The position numbers and the translations under genes were made by a program. Shown here piece after piece: positions 10,175 to 20,775 of a stretch of DNA of 64,000 bases. The stretch spans positions 2,294,001 to 2,358,000 of the forward strand of contig NW_026570221.1 of NCBI RefSeq assembly GCF_019649055.1. Direction: 5' to 3'. Under the pieces are notes generated by a model. The model ran no database searches. It worked only from the letters and a program-made list of their open reading frames with translations, and was not told the origin of the DNA. Position 1 is the stretch's first letter. Each line of letters opens with the position of its first letter. The DNA comes from Paramacrobiotus metropolitanus. Lineage: Eukaryota > Tardigrada > Eutardigrada > Parachela > Macrobiotidae.

Positions 10175-10730
10175 GGCACCGCGACATTTCGCCGTCGACA
10201 ACTCATTCGCAGGACTTTTGGTCCAGATATTTCGCAGCAGGACTGTTTCGACGAAAAGTCCATTTCAGCAGATAAATTTTTTATCAGGCTTATTAAAACT
10301 GACCGGAATTCTAAAGAAAAAAATTTATAACTCAAAAAAACTAACTAAGAAAATACGAAGGCCAAGAACCATAAGAAATCCCTAAGAATAACTTAAAAAA
10401 CCTGAATAACTCGAGCATTACCTAAGAATAACCTGAGAATAACCTAAGAATAATTTAGAACAACCTAAGAAGCTCAAAAGATTTAACAAAACCTCCCAAG
10501 AAACTCGAAAAACCTGCAAAAATTAAGCGTGTCGAATGCTTTTGCGGCGAAGTGTCCGCGACCAGACATCGCGCGTCAAAATGTCGCAAAGTCAAAATGT
10601 CTCAATGCTAATTGTCCCTAAACGAAGTTCCCAGCGTCAAAATGCCTCGCGGCGAAATGTCTTCGCGGCGAAAAGTCATGCGTCGAATTTAACTGCGGCA
10701 AAATGTCACACTCCCAAATATCCGGGTGCG
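10175..10730. mobile_element. 556-bp transposon with 9-bp target duplication
   Basis: ATGTACATA flanks both ends (10166-10174 and 10731-10739). The related region at 2.1 kb lacks the whole insert, so the boundaries are firm. Ends are weakly inverted (GGCACC left, GGTGCG right). Inside lie repeated variants of GGCGAAATGTC in both orientations near the ends, and AACCTAAGAATAA repeats in the middle. No transposase is present. A 9-bp duplication fits Mutator-like or related superfamilies, but the terminal repeats are too poor to decide. Confidence 0.7.
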
Positions 10731-10739
10731 ATGTACATA

Positions 10740-11456
10740 TATTACAGAGTGTGGGGAGACTATTTCGCAAGATTATCACTTGGCGAAACCACGGTAGTTT
10801 TTCTTCAAGCAAGAAAGAATATTCTCCAAAATACAAATAACCAGTACTTAACAAAAAATTTACAGTATTTGCTCTGCTATTTGGGCTCTTATCTCAATAA
10901 ACCTGAATTTTAAGCGCTTTTAAATTACAGGATGTACAAATGAGGATCCTTGTTCGATGCTTCAGCACCACACACTGGCACACAGTGTAATGACTTCCGT
11001 TTTTCTTACTTAATGCTGCAGTTCTGCCAGTGTAATTACCAGATGCCTAACAAATTTTCTTCAACGGTAGATCAATATGCAAGGGATATACCCGCGATTA
11101 GCATTATAAATAGTCCTAACGAATCCATTCTAACAACGCACGTTTTGCATTGGATGGGAAAGAGGATCGGCCAGCTCCTCTAATTTGCTTACTGGTTACG
11201 TCAGTTTCCACCCGGGTTAGCATCAAAGCTCAGAAAATTATCAACTAATGCAGCTGAAGCGGCAAAAGGCATGTTATTGCAATCTCTTGTTCCGCCCAAC
11301 ATTCAGCGCCCTAACGCATCACTAATCTTATTATTATATTATGTCTTTTTGGAAGATGTACATTCGTAGCGTTGCGCCCGGTTTTCTGGTCATCAGAAGC
11401 AGAAACTTAATCACCCCTTTTCCACCACATATTATTAAACCCTTAAGGTTTTCAAA
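10740..11456 (+). promoter_or_regulatory. Promoter region of receptor gene A
   Basis: A TATAAATA box sits at 11105-11112, 352 nt before the ATG. The surrounding blocks (GATCAATATGC before it, GGGAAAGAGGATCGGCC after it, and AACTAATGCAGCTG further on) are conserved in the same order upstream of gene B and in the relic at 2.0-2.7 kb. Conservation around a TATA box in independently inverted copies supports a core promoter; transcription start and any 5' UTR intron are not visible. Confidence 0.6.
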
Positions 11457-12987
11457 ATGAATATCTCCACCATCCAAGGCAACTTGACCACCACGCTGTC
11501 AGACCGCCGAACCGAACTGCTCGCCATGGTATCCGTGTTCACCGTAACCGCGATCATCGGCGTCGCCTTATCAGCGACGCTGTTTTTCACGATTGTTTTG
11601 CGCTCGCAGCTGTTCACCGGATCCGGCATCCTCGTCGCTCATCAGCAGCTTATGCACATCCTGCTGAGCGGCATCAGCAACCCTTTCTTTATTGTCGTTG
11701 GGTGGGCCGTGTGGCTTGGAGTCCCTCTCACCGGGATCAAATGCACCACCGTGTATTTTGTCTGCGAGGTAAACGATTAGGGACACCACTAGAGAAACTA
11801 TGGGCAGCGCTACATTACCCATACAGTAGCACATCTGTCAGTGCTTTGGTAACACCATTTCCGCCGATATCAAAAACTTTTTCTTATCGATTCCGCCATA
11901 CGTCTAAGTTAGTTTCTGTCATACTATTCAATAACTGTACACAGTTTGTTTTAAGGTCTGCACTTTAAGGACCTGCACTTCAGGTCCTTGCAAACACATT
12001 TATTTCTACTGCCCTTTTAAAGTTTTACTTAAGTTGATGTCCGTTCTTCTGGCATTTATCCGGGACTTTTATTTCCTTTGACCTCAAAACCGTATTCACA
12101 AAGCTACTGTATTAGCATTAGATGGGCTTTACTAAGTACGTAAATGACCTTGATCTAATTTGGTTCAGGTGTGCAGCAGTCTTAACCAGTAGCTGAAAAC
12201 AATGCCGACCTCTCGTTCGCACGAAGATATCGAACTCCGTTCGTATTTGTGTATTACAGGTAATTATTTGCGGTGAAACCTGGACATCCTTGTTCTTAGC
12301 GGTCAATCGCTTTATCGCTCTAATCTATCCACACCATTACCGCCGCATTTCCTCGGCCAAGGCCATTAACGGCTTTATAATCGCGACCTGGTGTATCAGC
12401 ATCGGAATCAACATACCAGCGCTCCTGGGTATCGGCAGTTTATTTGGATTGCGGCAGGTGGATTGCGGGTTTATCCGGGTGACCAATACCCAAATTTTTA
12501 ATGCAGCCGGTGCGCTCACTTTGCAATTTCCGCTGGGGTTGCAGGGTATGCTATACGGCATTATTCTAGCCAATCATTACCGGAAAGATAAGGAATCGCA
12601 GGCTGCTGCGGCCAATAGAAAGCGCTTTATACTGTTTCGTCTGCTTCTGCTTTCCTATCTCTGGTATGTGGCCAGTTACTTGCCGTTCCTGATTGCCCTG
12701 TACGGATTTCCGCGGTTCTTCTTCGCTGATAAAGTCCGCAGCGGCTGGCTTCTTGTATCTCAGCAGATCGGTTACACCGGAAGTCCGGTATGGTGTTAAT
12801 TTCGTCAGCATTGTGTAACCTCTGTTAAGCATTAATTAATTTGCAGGTGTTCTTGTTGCTGATGAACAAGGACATGGTCAGAACAGCGAGAAGCTATGTT
12901 GCACATTTGCTGTGTAAAACAAATTCGGTATCTGTGGCGTCCAGGTCGACAGCGAAACCATCTAATCTGAGTTCTCATATGCGTTAG
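11457..12987 (+). CDS. Orphan rhodopsin-like GPCR, gene A (3 exons, 326 aa)
   Basis: Exons are 11457-11768, 12260-12787 and 12847-12987 (312, 528 and 141 nt, all phase 0), joined by GTAAAC...TTACAG and GTATGG...TTGCAG introns of 491 and 59 nt. The ATG is at 11457 and the stop TAG at 12985-12987. The 326-residue product has seven hydrophobic spans: TM1 and TM2 in exon 1, TM3 across the first junction, TM4-TM6 in exon 2, TM7 across the second. Cysteines before TM3 and in loop 2 (VDCGF) can form the usual disulfide. The DRY position reads NRF (LAVNRFIALIYP) and TM7 lacks NPxxY (QIGYTGSP then VFLLLMNK), so it is an atypical class A receptor. An N-glycosylation site lies near the N-terminus. It would act in the plasma membrane as a sensor of an unknown ligand. 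Gene B is its inverted partner with identical exon lengths, which supports this model. Confidence 0.85.
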
Positions 12988-13079
12988 CTGGTAACCGATT
13001 TATTTACACCGTCTATGATAATATGAAGATTCTGCATCATTTTTGAGCAAATACGTTTAAGTATTATTTTGTTTTTCTG

Positions 13080-13340
13080 ACGGCACAATCAACGACACTT
13101 TGCCGTGAGAAAATAAACAATTTGCCAGTTCTGGCATGCGTTTATGTACGATCAACGATGTACGATAAGTATTCGTAAGAGGGTTTTCAAATCGATTATT
13201 CGAATACCGTACTACCGATCATGTTTATAAGTACCCATTATTATATTCTCGTGCAATGAAGCGTATACTTGTTTGTTTTAATCAATAATTGCTGCATTGT
13301 ACATGACAAACTCTGGTTATGCCGTTGAGCGACCCAGTGC
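13080..13340 (+). repeat. Dispersed repeat block with the ACGATGTACGATAAG motif
   Basis: The block matches 17440-17680 in the same orientation: the stretch around AACAATTTGCC, the motif at 13155-13170, a TTTTCAAATCGATT element about 20 nt later, and the ACAAACTCTGG stretch. No coding sequence is seen between the end of gene A and the LTR retrotransposon. Confidence 0.5.
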
Positions 13341-13365
13341 AAAGATAGATAACCATTGTGATAAA

Positions 13366-13614
13366 TGATCGTTTCTCCTACGTTATACACAACGGAGAAT
13401 ACTGCTGAATCCCATTAATGATCTTTACTGTACACACTCATGATGGATACTGAATCGCTCAAACACAACTTCAGCCGAACGCTGAGAAATCAGCATAGAA
13501 AACAGACCTCTTTAGACACGATTAACTACGTGAAGATAGTTCACAACAATTGCATAAACACTTGTTTACCAGTGAACGCAACAGTATACGTACGTGACTG
13601 CACGTCACATAACA
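13366..13614 (-). repeat. 3' LTR
   Basis: This 249-bp repeat ends the gag-only element on its 3' side (minus orientation). The plus-strand ORF crossing it is non-coding LTR sequence, since it also occurs in the 5' LTR with a different continuation. Confidence 0.85.
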
Positions 13615-15122
13615 CTCCCTTTCTTGAGTTTGAAGCACTGCAAAAACCGAAACATCGCATCGCTTCGCAAAACAAAGCAGCAGAAATCACATCGCGACTT
13701 ATCATCTTGGTTCCGTTCAACCGTCGCAGCCGGTTTGCGGGGTTCGCCATTGCCGCCGTTTCTTGTGCCACCACGGCCACGCCCACGGGCACGACCACGT
13801 CCACCACGAACACGGCCTCCACGGGCGCCTGCAGCACCTCCACGTACAAACGTTTGCGTCAGCACAGGCGCAGCTGACTGAGTCTCGGGAGGTGTTGATG
13901 GGCCGGCAGCCATCTGGAACTCTTGCTGCAAACGGGCAGAGATAGCTCTGTCCACAGCCTGTTGAAATTCACTGGACTGCAGCACGTTTGACACATTTGC
14001 TGAACTGACATCACCGGCAGCAGTTTCGTCGTCTTCACTTTGCTTCTGCTTTGCCGAGACTTCAGCTGTCAAAATGACATTTGTGTTAGAACTTGTACGT
14101 TCCGAATCAACTTTTAACACTTTGAAACGTGTCAGTAACTCTTCCGGTGTTGTCGGGTTAAGCACCGCCATATGATTACGTAGGCTTGTACTGAGACCGT
14201 TCAACAGGTAGCGTACTTTCATTTCGTTTGACATCGCAGTATCGACTTTTTGACAAAGGTCAATGATAGAGTAGTAATATTCAACCAGTCTCTCTTTGTC
14301 CTGATTGAATTTGCGATTTTGCAGCTTGTTCTGATAGTCCCACTTCTCATCCTCACTGACAAATTCTGTGAGAAATGCAGTACGTAAAGCGTCCCAAGTC
14401 GCAAACGGCTTTCTGAGGTTATACCACTGCTTAGCGGCACCAGCCGTCAAGTAGAACGCAAACCGTTCATTTTTGGTTTTGTCCAGCCAATTCGACATGG
14501 TCGCTGCTTCTTCAAACTCCTTCATCCATTCACGAGCGTTATGCTCTGAAGGTTTGAATTTATCGCACTGCAGCGGACCACTTACTGGAGCATCTGTTGC
14601 GACCTTTACAAGACTCTGTAGGCCATCAGTAAGTGCTTTAACTTGTGCATCCATATTGGCACTTTCAGTATCATTAACGTCAACGAGAACCGTTGCAGTA
14701 CGTTCTTGTATATCGGTCAAGAAAGGTGACTGTGTAACTGTTTCAACAAGTGGCGTTGCGTCACTTTCAGGTATAACAGCCGACTGTGTTGAGCTTAATG
14801 CAGTGACAGGCTCATCGTCATCTGATATTAATTCTTCATCAGACTTGATTTCGCCCTGGGCACGCCTGACCTTTTTTGGTTTTGGCAATTCGCCTTCTGC
14901 AAACTCTGCTTGACCGTCTGAACGCAACGTCCGTCCTCCGGCTTTTTTTAATATGTCAGCTTCTGTATACGGAAAAGTCTGTGTAGCAGCTTTCGAACTT
15001 GAAGCTACAGTTAGTGAACTTGCGACAGGTTTATCTGCTGCTGCAGGTGCGACAGACTTATCTGCTTTCTTAGCTAGCGGTTGCGTTGATTTACCGCTTT
15101 TGTCGGACATCAACGTCGACAA
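13605..15122 (-). CDS. Gag-like polyprotein of the LTR element, 505 aa
   Basis: The ATG is at 15122 and the frame runs 505 codons into the polypurine tract and the edge of the 3' LTR. Residues 1-190 are low complexity, Ala/Ser/Lys then acidic. Residues of about 195-330 look like a retrotransposon Gag domain (AREWMKEFEEAA, then AKQWYNL and FLTEFV, ending near YLLNGL). A glutamine-rich stretch and an Arg-Gly-rich tail (about 435-465) follow, which would bind RNA. The end holds a cysteine pair (CDFCC) that looks like the start of a zinc knuckle cut short. The last about 25 residues are probably read-through into what was pol or untranslated sequence, because the deletion of pol brought the tract directly behind gag. 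The frame has no internal stop, in keeping with the identical LTRs. Confidence 0.85.
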   Translation of the reverse strand: MSTLMSDKSGKSTQPLAKKADKSVAPAAADKPVASSLTVASSSKAATQTFPYTEADILKKAGGRTLRSDGQAEFAEGELPKPKKVRRAQGEIKSDEELISDDDEPVTALSSTQSAVIPESDATPLVETVTQSPFLTDIQERTATVLVDVNDTESANMDAQVKALTDGLQSLVKVATDAPVSGPLQCDKFKPSEHNAREWMKEFEEAATMSNWLDKTKNERFAFYLTAGAAKQWYNLRKPFATWDALRTAFLTEFVSEDEKWDYQNKLQNRKFNQDKERLVEYYYSIIDLCQKVDTAMSNEMKVRYLLNGLSTSLRNHMAVLNPTTPEELLTRFKVLKVDSERTSSNTNVILTAEVSAKQKQSEDDETAAGDVSSANVSNVLQSSEFQQAVDRAISARLQQEFQMAAGPSTPPETQSAAPVLTQTFVRGGAAGARGGRVRGGRGRARGRGRGGTRNGGNGEPRKPAATVERNQDDKSRCDFCCFVLRSDAMFRFLQCFKLKKGSVM

Positions 15123-15558
15123 TTATTTAACCAAGAATAGCATTGCAAATAATGTTGGATTGCGCCTGGTGCAGCATGTATCCCAACACGACATTAGCAG
15201 TCAAACTACCAGCAGACAGGAGAATTAACAATTGGGTTGACCACGAGCAACAGCTCATCAACTTTCTAATCGGCGATACTATACAGCTCAAAACTTTACA
15301 CATTTTGAACAAAAGTAGCAACCAGATATTGAACGATATGCGATTCTTTTACGAATATAACATTCAAAAGAACTATCCGCAGACTAACAGAATCACATAC
15401 CCAAAGCCGCTTCCACCGCCTTCAAACGCTCATTACAGGTGTCGTAAAGATGGGTATAAAATGGATCAATAACGGGAGCCGTCATATCGACTGAGAACAG
15501 AAAGGTCACCGGGCTATTACGGTTGCTAAACGCATCCACCCAGGAGCGCCATAATATA

Positions 15559-15807
15559 TGATCGTTTCTCCTACGTTATACACAACGGAGAATACTGCTG
15601 AATCCCATTAATGATCTTTACTGTACACACTCATGATGGATACTGAATCGCTCAAACACAACTTCAGCCGAACGCTGAGAAATCAGCATAGAAAACAGAC
15701 CTCTTTAGACACGATTAACTACGTGAAGATAGTTCACAACAATTGCATAAACACTTGTTTACCAGTGAACGCAACAGTATACGTACGTGACTGCACGTCA
15801 CATAACA
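15559..15807 (-). repeat. 5' LTR
   Basis: This is the partner of the LTR at 13366-13614. In its transcription direction it is followed within about 10 nt by the TGGCGC primer-binding site and then by about 430 nt of leader before the gag ATG. Confidence 0.85.
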
Positions 15808-16785
15808 ATTGCATAATCAGCAGGACTGTGATTTCATTGCTGTTCACAATCCCTGGATGCAGTTTATCCAAAATTCTTTTTAAGTTAGCGCTACGCGAAT
15901 TCCGGCAGGAAATACGTTTTTTTTCGTCGATATTTGGTTCCCTGTTTGCACCGTGGAACTCCGAGCACTGGCCAACTTTTCAGACTGAATGAATTCATCT
16001 CTTAATTACCAACGAATGGGCCGATTCCTTTGCCCAGACAAGACCCAAACGGGCAATAATAATATTCCCATTATTGTAATATCTGCATCAAATAATTGTA
16101 GCTAATGTATTGCATCATGACTGGCTACGTCTTCCTGGGTAGGTAAAAGTTCATATTAGACATAAGCAAAACTGTCTGCGCTTGCAAAAACTCGGACTAG
16201 CACTTCTGGCAGTGAGGAGCACCACCGGAAGTAAAGCTGCTGACTTACTTAACTCATCGTTATGTATAAGACCAGTTGTTTAATGTACGACAACCGAGGG
16301 TCTTGCGCAGACAGAAGTCAAAGAACCATTAAAATGCACAGTCGGTTCGGTAACTCGACTATGTACATGCACTCATACGATAATCGGCGTCCTGCAACAT
16401 TAAATTAAATTTGAATATTACCATTAAAGGTGAAAATTTAGGCGTTTAATTATTTCACAAGCAACGTTAACGCTTAATTACCTTTAAAATGTCTGCACAC
16501 GAATACTCACTTTATAATAATGTTTTGCTATTGCTGATACGGTGATACCGATAGGCGATAGATAATATTGTACAATTTATTAATGTATTGGTCGTGTCCG
16601 TCTAGGTACACTGAAGACCAACGTCCACATTCGACAAAAGAAATACCGCTTGCCGAAATACTTTGCAGAAAATTCTGCAATCAAAGTGTGCCATATATGG
16701 CAACCGGAAGTGATGTATTTGGGCGATGTACCGAAGAGAATTCATTATTGTACTTGTATGATCATTTAACGTACAGTAGGTCTGC
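15808..16785. other. Intergenic, nothing recognised
   Basis: I see only short frames (for example plus 16568-16789) with no domain or homologue in the window. The stretch 16390-16560 is AT-rich. Confidence 0.5.
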
Positions 16786-17015
16786 ATGAAGGGAAGTGGC
16801 CGGTCACATTGTACCAAATTCGTGTGCATGGACGAAATCTTTCACTTTCGCGCACTCCCAAACACATTTTTGCTTTGTTTCATGACAATCTGTAGCCAGA
16901 TAATTTGCATACATGAGCGTAAAAACCGTTTGTGCGCGCAGAATTCGGTTCGTGAGTTAGGGCTCAATGAAAGATCCAAAAAGTTTAAATGCATTCGGGT
17001 GTACCGAAAATTCAT
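16786..17015. mobile_element. Single arm of the piggyBac-like MITE
   Basis: It starts with AAGGGAAGTGGCC and follows the left arm of the foldback MITEs (cacgaaa, gcgcactcccaaacac, gcgcgcagaattcggttcg) up to the GTGTACC block, then stops. The right arm is missing, so this is a solo or truncated copy. An ORF across it is MITE sequence, not a gene. Confidence 0.65.
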
Positions 17016-17439
17016 TATTTTGTGAAATACCTACTCAAGCGTACTGCTCGTATTCGAAAACATAATTTTATGTCCCTGCACCACGGACTTGAACACATTG
17101 CCAATCAAAACCTTCTAGTTTTACGCTAATTTAGCGCAGCCAGCTCCAGACTGGCTGAATTCATCTGGGGCATCGGAAAGCGGTAGCCGGTATCTCAAGG
17201 ACTGACACTGCTGTGACTATTGCACCTTACAATTTGTGCAAAATTCGCAACAGTGGCATCGTCCAGCCGTGCAAGCAGTAAACACATTCAGAATGGCACC
17301 GGTTGTAACAAACACTGTATCAATATGGCAGGTTAAAATTTATTTATTGTGGAATTCCGCATTAATCAAGTGTCTGTAGACTGTAACCTGTGCAAGCAGT
17401 GTACTGCAGAACTGAGATCGTGCGCACTGCGTTAGCTGC

Positions 17440-17680
17440 CTGTTTATGTTACGCGACGGACAAAAACAACCGTCGGAAAACAAACATTTTGCCAACCCCA
17501 GCTAGCATGCACGATGTACGATTAGGATGAATCGAGAATTTTCAAGCCGATTGTCCTGCTACTGCTTATGTTTACCATTATTTTATACCTTTCGTGCACT
17601 GCCTCGTGTTAATGCTTGTTGTAGTCACATCGCTGTACAAAATGAACTCTGGCCATACCGGTATATCGTTGGCGGGAACA
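17440..17680 (+). repeat. Second copy of the 13080-13340 repeat block
   Basis: It contains the motif variant ACGATGTACGATTAGG (17511-17526), a TTTTCAAGCCGATT element after it and an AATGAACTCTGG stretch. It lies in the same orientation as 13080-13340, so it is not part of the inverted A/B duplication. Confidence 0.5.
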
Positions 17681-17865
17681 ATACAAAGATCACCGTCGTA
17701 CAATTAAATGACCTGCGAGATTTATAATCGGACCATCATCGCGGTATTTTTTTAGTGATTTTTTCTTAGTCTGTCAAACAAGAATTTTTCAAAGAAAATA
17801 ATTTATCTTGCGGATGTATTTGATGTTCCTTGTACTGACAGTAAAATGGTTTTGGCAGCAGATGT

Positions 17866-18249
17866 ATGGATTTCATAATCGTAAGATATATGTTACCCCA
17901 CATGGACTTTCCAGCCGTGTTACGGATGGCATATTTCGTGCCCAATGGGCACCCGAACAAGACTTTTCAGATAAATGTGATCGCTAATTGGCAGCGGTGC
18001 GAAGATATAATTCAGATATACGTACAACGTACAGAAAAAGGGAAAGGGGAAGCCAGTATCGCATTGTACATCTCCCATGTGCTGCTGCTGTCTTCTATGG
18101 ATCTGTACGTCAAGGGTGAACAGGGGATTTTTAAAGCGCTTCATTTAAACCTGTACCTTGATGCAGGTGTACTCCGAAGAATTACATACTTGTTCTCGCT
18201 AACTTTTATTTATTGTGATCATACAGTGATGCGAGTATTGTGGAAATGA
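17866..18249 (+). CDS. Hypothetical ORF, 127 aa
   Basis: An ATG-started open frame of 127 codons contains hydrophobic patches (LYISHVLLLSS, ITYLFSLTFIYC) but no recognisable domain, and no second copy in the window. It sits between the 17.4-kb repeat block and the 3' end of receptor gene B on the opposite strand. It may be chance or an exon. Confidence 0.2.
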   Translation: MDFIIVRYMLPHMDFPAVLRMAYFVPNGHPNKTFQINVIANWQRCEDIIQIYVQRTEKGKGEASIALYISHVLLLSSMDLYVKGEQGIFKALHLNLYLDAGVLRRITYLFSLTFIYCDHTVMRVLWK

Positions 18250-18892
18250 GTATGCGCTCGTACATGAATGCCCATAGAAATTTTAAAAATTAATAGTTAA
18301 AGAGTAGAGTTCACACTTCTGCGTATTACTCATACTTGCACAAAACCCCAGAAACCCGAGAAAACCATCAAAATGTACTACAGATACATGAAAAAGCACA
18401 CATAAATGTATAAATGTCTGCCAATGTGGGGGATCAGTAACCCAAAAACATATTCTCTCTCGCTAAACACAGGTAAAGGGTCAGCTAACGCAAACTGTGT
18501 TTTTTGGATCAGGTCATAACTGCGATTGCGTGTAAAGCTAGGACGTTCTTTATCTAAAGGAGCTCACAGGGTTTCGTTTGCTTTCAAAAAACTTAAACGC
18601 GAAATCTGTTGGCTGGTTTGTTTTAGACAAAATCGCACTTGAGCGTAAAATCATTCTAACAGTACGCAGCGAGAGGGATTATTAATTCCGTATATTTTAC
18701 TATCTTTTCAGCGCTTCTTGATTATCGATAAATCTTACACGATACATCATGCATGTATCGATAGCAGTGCGTAAGTATTAAAGTAGCGCGTTAAAAGCCC
18801 CTTTTCAATTATGGCGCGGAAGTCCATACGGATGCCTGATTGAAGCAGTAAAGAGAGGCGGGGTGTATAACAATAAACAAAACAGTCGGCAG

Positions 18893-20016
18893 TTAGCGTA
18901 TGTGAGATATCAGATTGGATGGTTTCCGGGTCGACCTGGGCGCTACAGACACCGAACTCGTTTTCCAAGCCATACGTGCAATACAATGTTTTGCTGTTCT
19001 CCCAAATTCTTTGTTCATCAGCAGCAAGAACACCTGCAATCAGCCAATGTCGAACGAAAGTGACAATACGCCGACGAACGAAACACCATACCGGACTTCC
19101 GGTGTAACCGATCTGCTGTGAAACGAGGAACCAACCGCTGCGGACTTTATTACCGAAGAAGAAGCGCGGAAACCCGTGTACGGCAATTAAGAACGGCAGG
19201 TAGCTGGCCACATACCAGATATATGAGAACAGCAGCAGTCGAAACAATACAAAGCGCTTTTTATACGCAGCAACCGCCTGCGTTTCAGTATCCTTCCGGC
19301 AATGACTGGCCAGAATAATCCCGTATAACACAGCTTGCAGCGCCAGTGGAAGGTGCACAGTTAACGCACCGACAGCATCGAAAAGGCGGGGATTAGTAAT
19401 TCTTATAAATCCGCAATCCACCTGCTTCAGTCCAAACAAACTACCGATTCCCAAGAGTGCAGGAATGTTGATTGCCACGCTGATACACCAGGCTGCAATT
19501 ATAAAGCCGACAATGGCTTTAGTCGAGGATATGCTGCGGTAGTGATGGGGACAGAGGAGAGCGATAAAGCGATTCACCGCTAAGAACAAGGACGTCCATG
19601 TTTCGCCGCAGATAATTACCTGTTGTAATTTAATCAAATATAGATCTTTGTGCAATGGAGCAATTTTTTTCAGCTAAGAATATACTGTGTCTTTAATCGT
19701 TTACCTGGCACACAAAATACACGATCGTGCAGTTGATACCGGTGAGTGGGAGTCCCAGCCATACGGCCCACCCGACGACAATGTAGAAGGGGTTGCTGAG
19801 GCCGCTCAGCAGGATGTGCATAAGCTGCTGGTGGGCGATGAGGATGCCGGAGCCGGTCAGCAGCTGCGAGCGCAAAATGATCGTGAAAAACAGCGTCGCT
19901 GATAAGACGACGCCGATGACCGCGATTATTGTGAAAACTGATACCATGGCCAGCAGTTCGGTCCGAAGGTCGGGCAGCGTGTTGGTCCGGTTGTCCTGGA
20001 GGCGGGAAATATTCAT
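18893..20016 (-). CDS. Orphan rhodopsin-like GPCR, gene B (3 exons, 326 aa)
   Basis: Exons are 20016-19705, 19619-19092 and 19033-18893, with lengths 312, 528 and 141 nt exactly as in gene A, all phase 0, and introns of only 85 and 58 nt. The ATG is at 20016 and the TAA at 18893-18895. The 326-residue receptor is very close to A. The third-position receptor motif is again NRF (LAVNRFIALLCP), loop 2 has VDCGF, TM6 carries the LPFLIAV stretch and the tail begins VFLLLMNKEFGRTAKH. Reading straight through the second intron gives a longer open frame down to 18747, but the spliced form restores the conserved TM7 end and tail, so I prefer splicing. It is transcribed towards gene A; the pair is an inverted duplication. 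Confidence 0.87.
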
Positions 20017-20440
20017 TTTGAAAATTCAAAAGATTAAATGTGGCACTTGCTAGGTGACTGCATTTCTACTGCTGCTGAGGAACAATAAACTGGACACCGC
20101 TGCGCGCGTACTTAAAAAATAATATTCAGATCAGGGAGGCGCTGTTCGATGTGGCAGAACAAGAGATCCCACTAGTGGGCGTTTGCCACGACAGCTGCTT
20201 AATTGATGATTTTCCCAACTTTGATGATACTGTACCATTAAGCTAATAAGAGGAGCCGATCCTCTTTTGCATCCACTGCACAGCACGGAATCCTAGAAGG
20301 GATTCATGTCTGGATTATTTATAAACAAACCACCAAATCCTGAGGTATCCCTGGCATATTAATCTCCATTTGCCGGCAATTTGATCGGCATCCAGAAATT
20401 ACACTGCACGAACACGTACATCAGTAAGAGAACGGATGCC
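20017..20440 (-). promoter_or_regulatory. Promoter region of receptor gene B
   Basis: TATAAATA on the minus strand lies at 20316-20323, 307 nt before the ATG. The same order of blocks as in gene A surrounds it (ATGCCGATCAAATT before, AAAGAGGATCGGC after, and ATCAATTAAGCAGCTG later). Shared non-coding order between A and B marks this as the regulated core. Confidence 0.6.
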
Positions 20441-20775
20441 ATTAAATTATATTCTGCTGAATTATTCTTACTTACTTTAATGTTGTTCTAGGCGACAAAC
20501 TAGTCACACAGATAGGGTAATTATTAAGTTTGCTCACAAAGATGATAGGACAGCTATAAGTAGAATATGAGTAAACAGATTGGAGTTGCACGTAATAGCT
20601 ATAAAAGAAAGTAAAAATACATGGTTATATAGTATAACAAGTGGGCAATTTAATGTTTAAGGAAAAATAAAAGGGCGGTTCGAAGTTAAATCATTTTGTA
20701 TATGTATTAAAATCAATCTTAGCATGGTAGAAATGGCAGCGAAAAAATGGCTGGAAATTATGCCGAAGGTTGGAT

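Larger units (their letters stand above)
13366..15807 (-). mobile_element. Gag-only LTR retrotransposon (Ty3/gypsy-like), young
   Basis: Two 249-bp LTRs at 13366-13614 and 15559-15807 appear identical and have TG...CA ends (TGTTATGTG to GATCA on the minus strand). Just inside the 3' LTR is a polypurine tract (AAGAAAGGGAG, minus, about 13615-13625). Just inside the 5' LTR is a likely primer-binding site starting TGGCGCTCCTGG (about 15548-15537, minus). Between them lies only a gag gene; protease, reverse transcriptase, RNase H and integrase are missing. No matching target-site duplication is seen (ATAAA left, ATTGC right), so either the flanks have changed or the element is recombinant. It would depend on enzymes of a related complete element. 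Confidence 0.85.

Noticed and set aside
13440-13877. 145-aa plus ORF beside gag
   Set aside because: It starts in the LTR and continues antisense to gag; the other LTR gives the same start with a different end.
18747-19655. 302-aa continuous frame as the real end of receptor gene B
   Set aside because: Reading through the 58-nt intron gives a tail unlike gene A, while splicing restores a TM7 end and tail that match gene A residue for residue in most positions.
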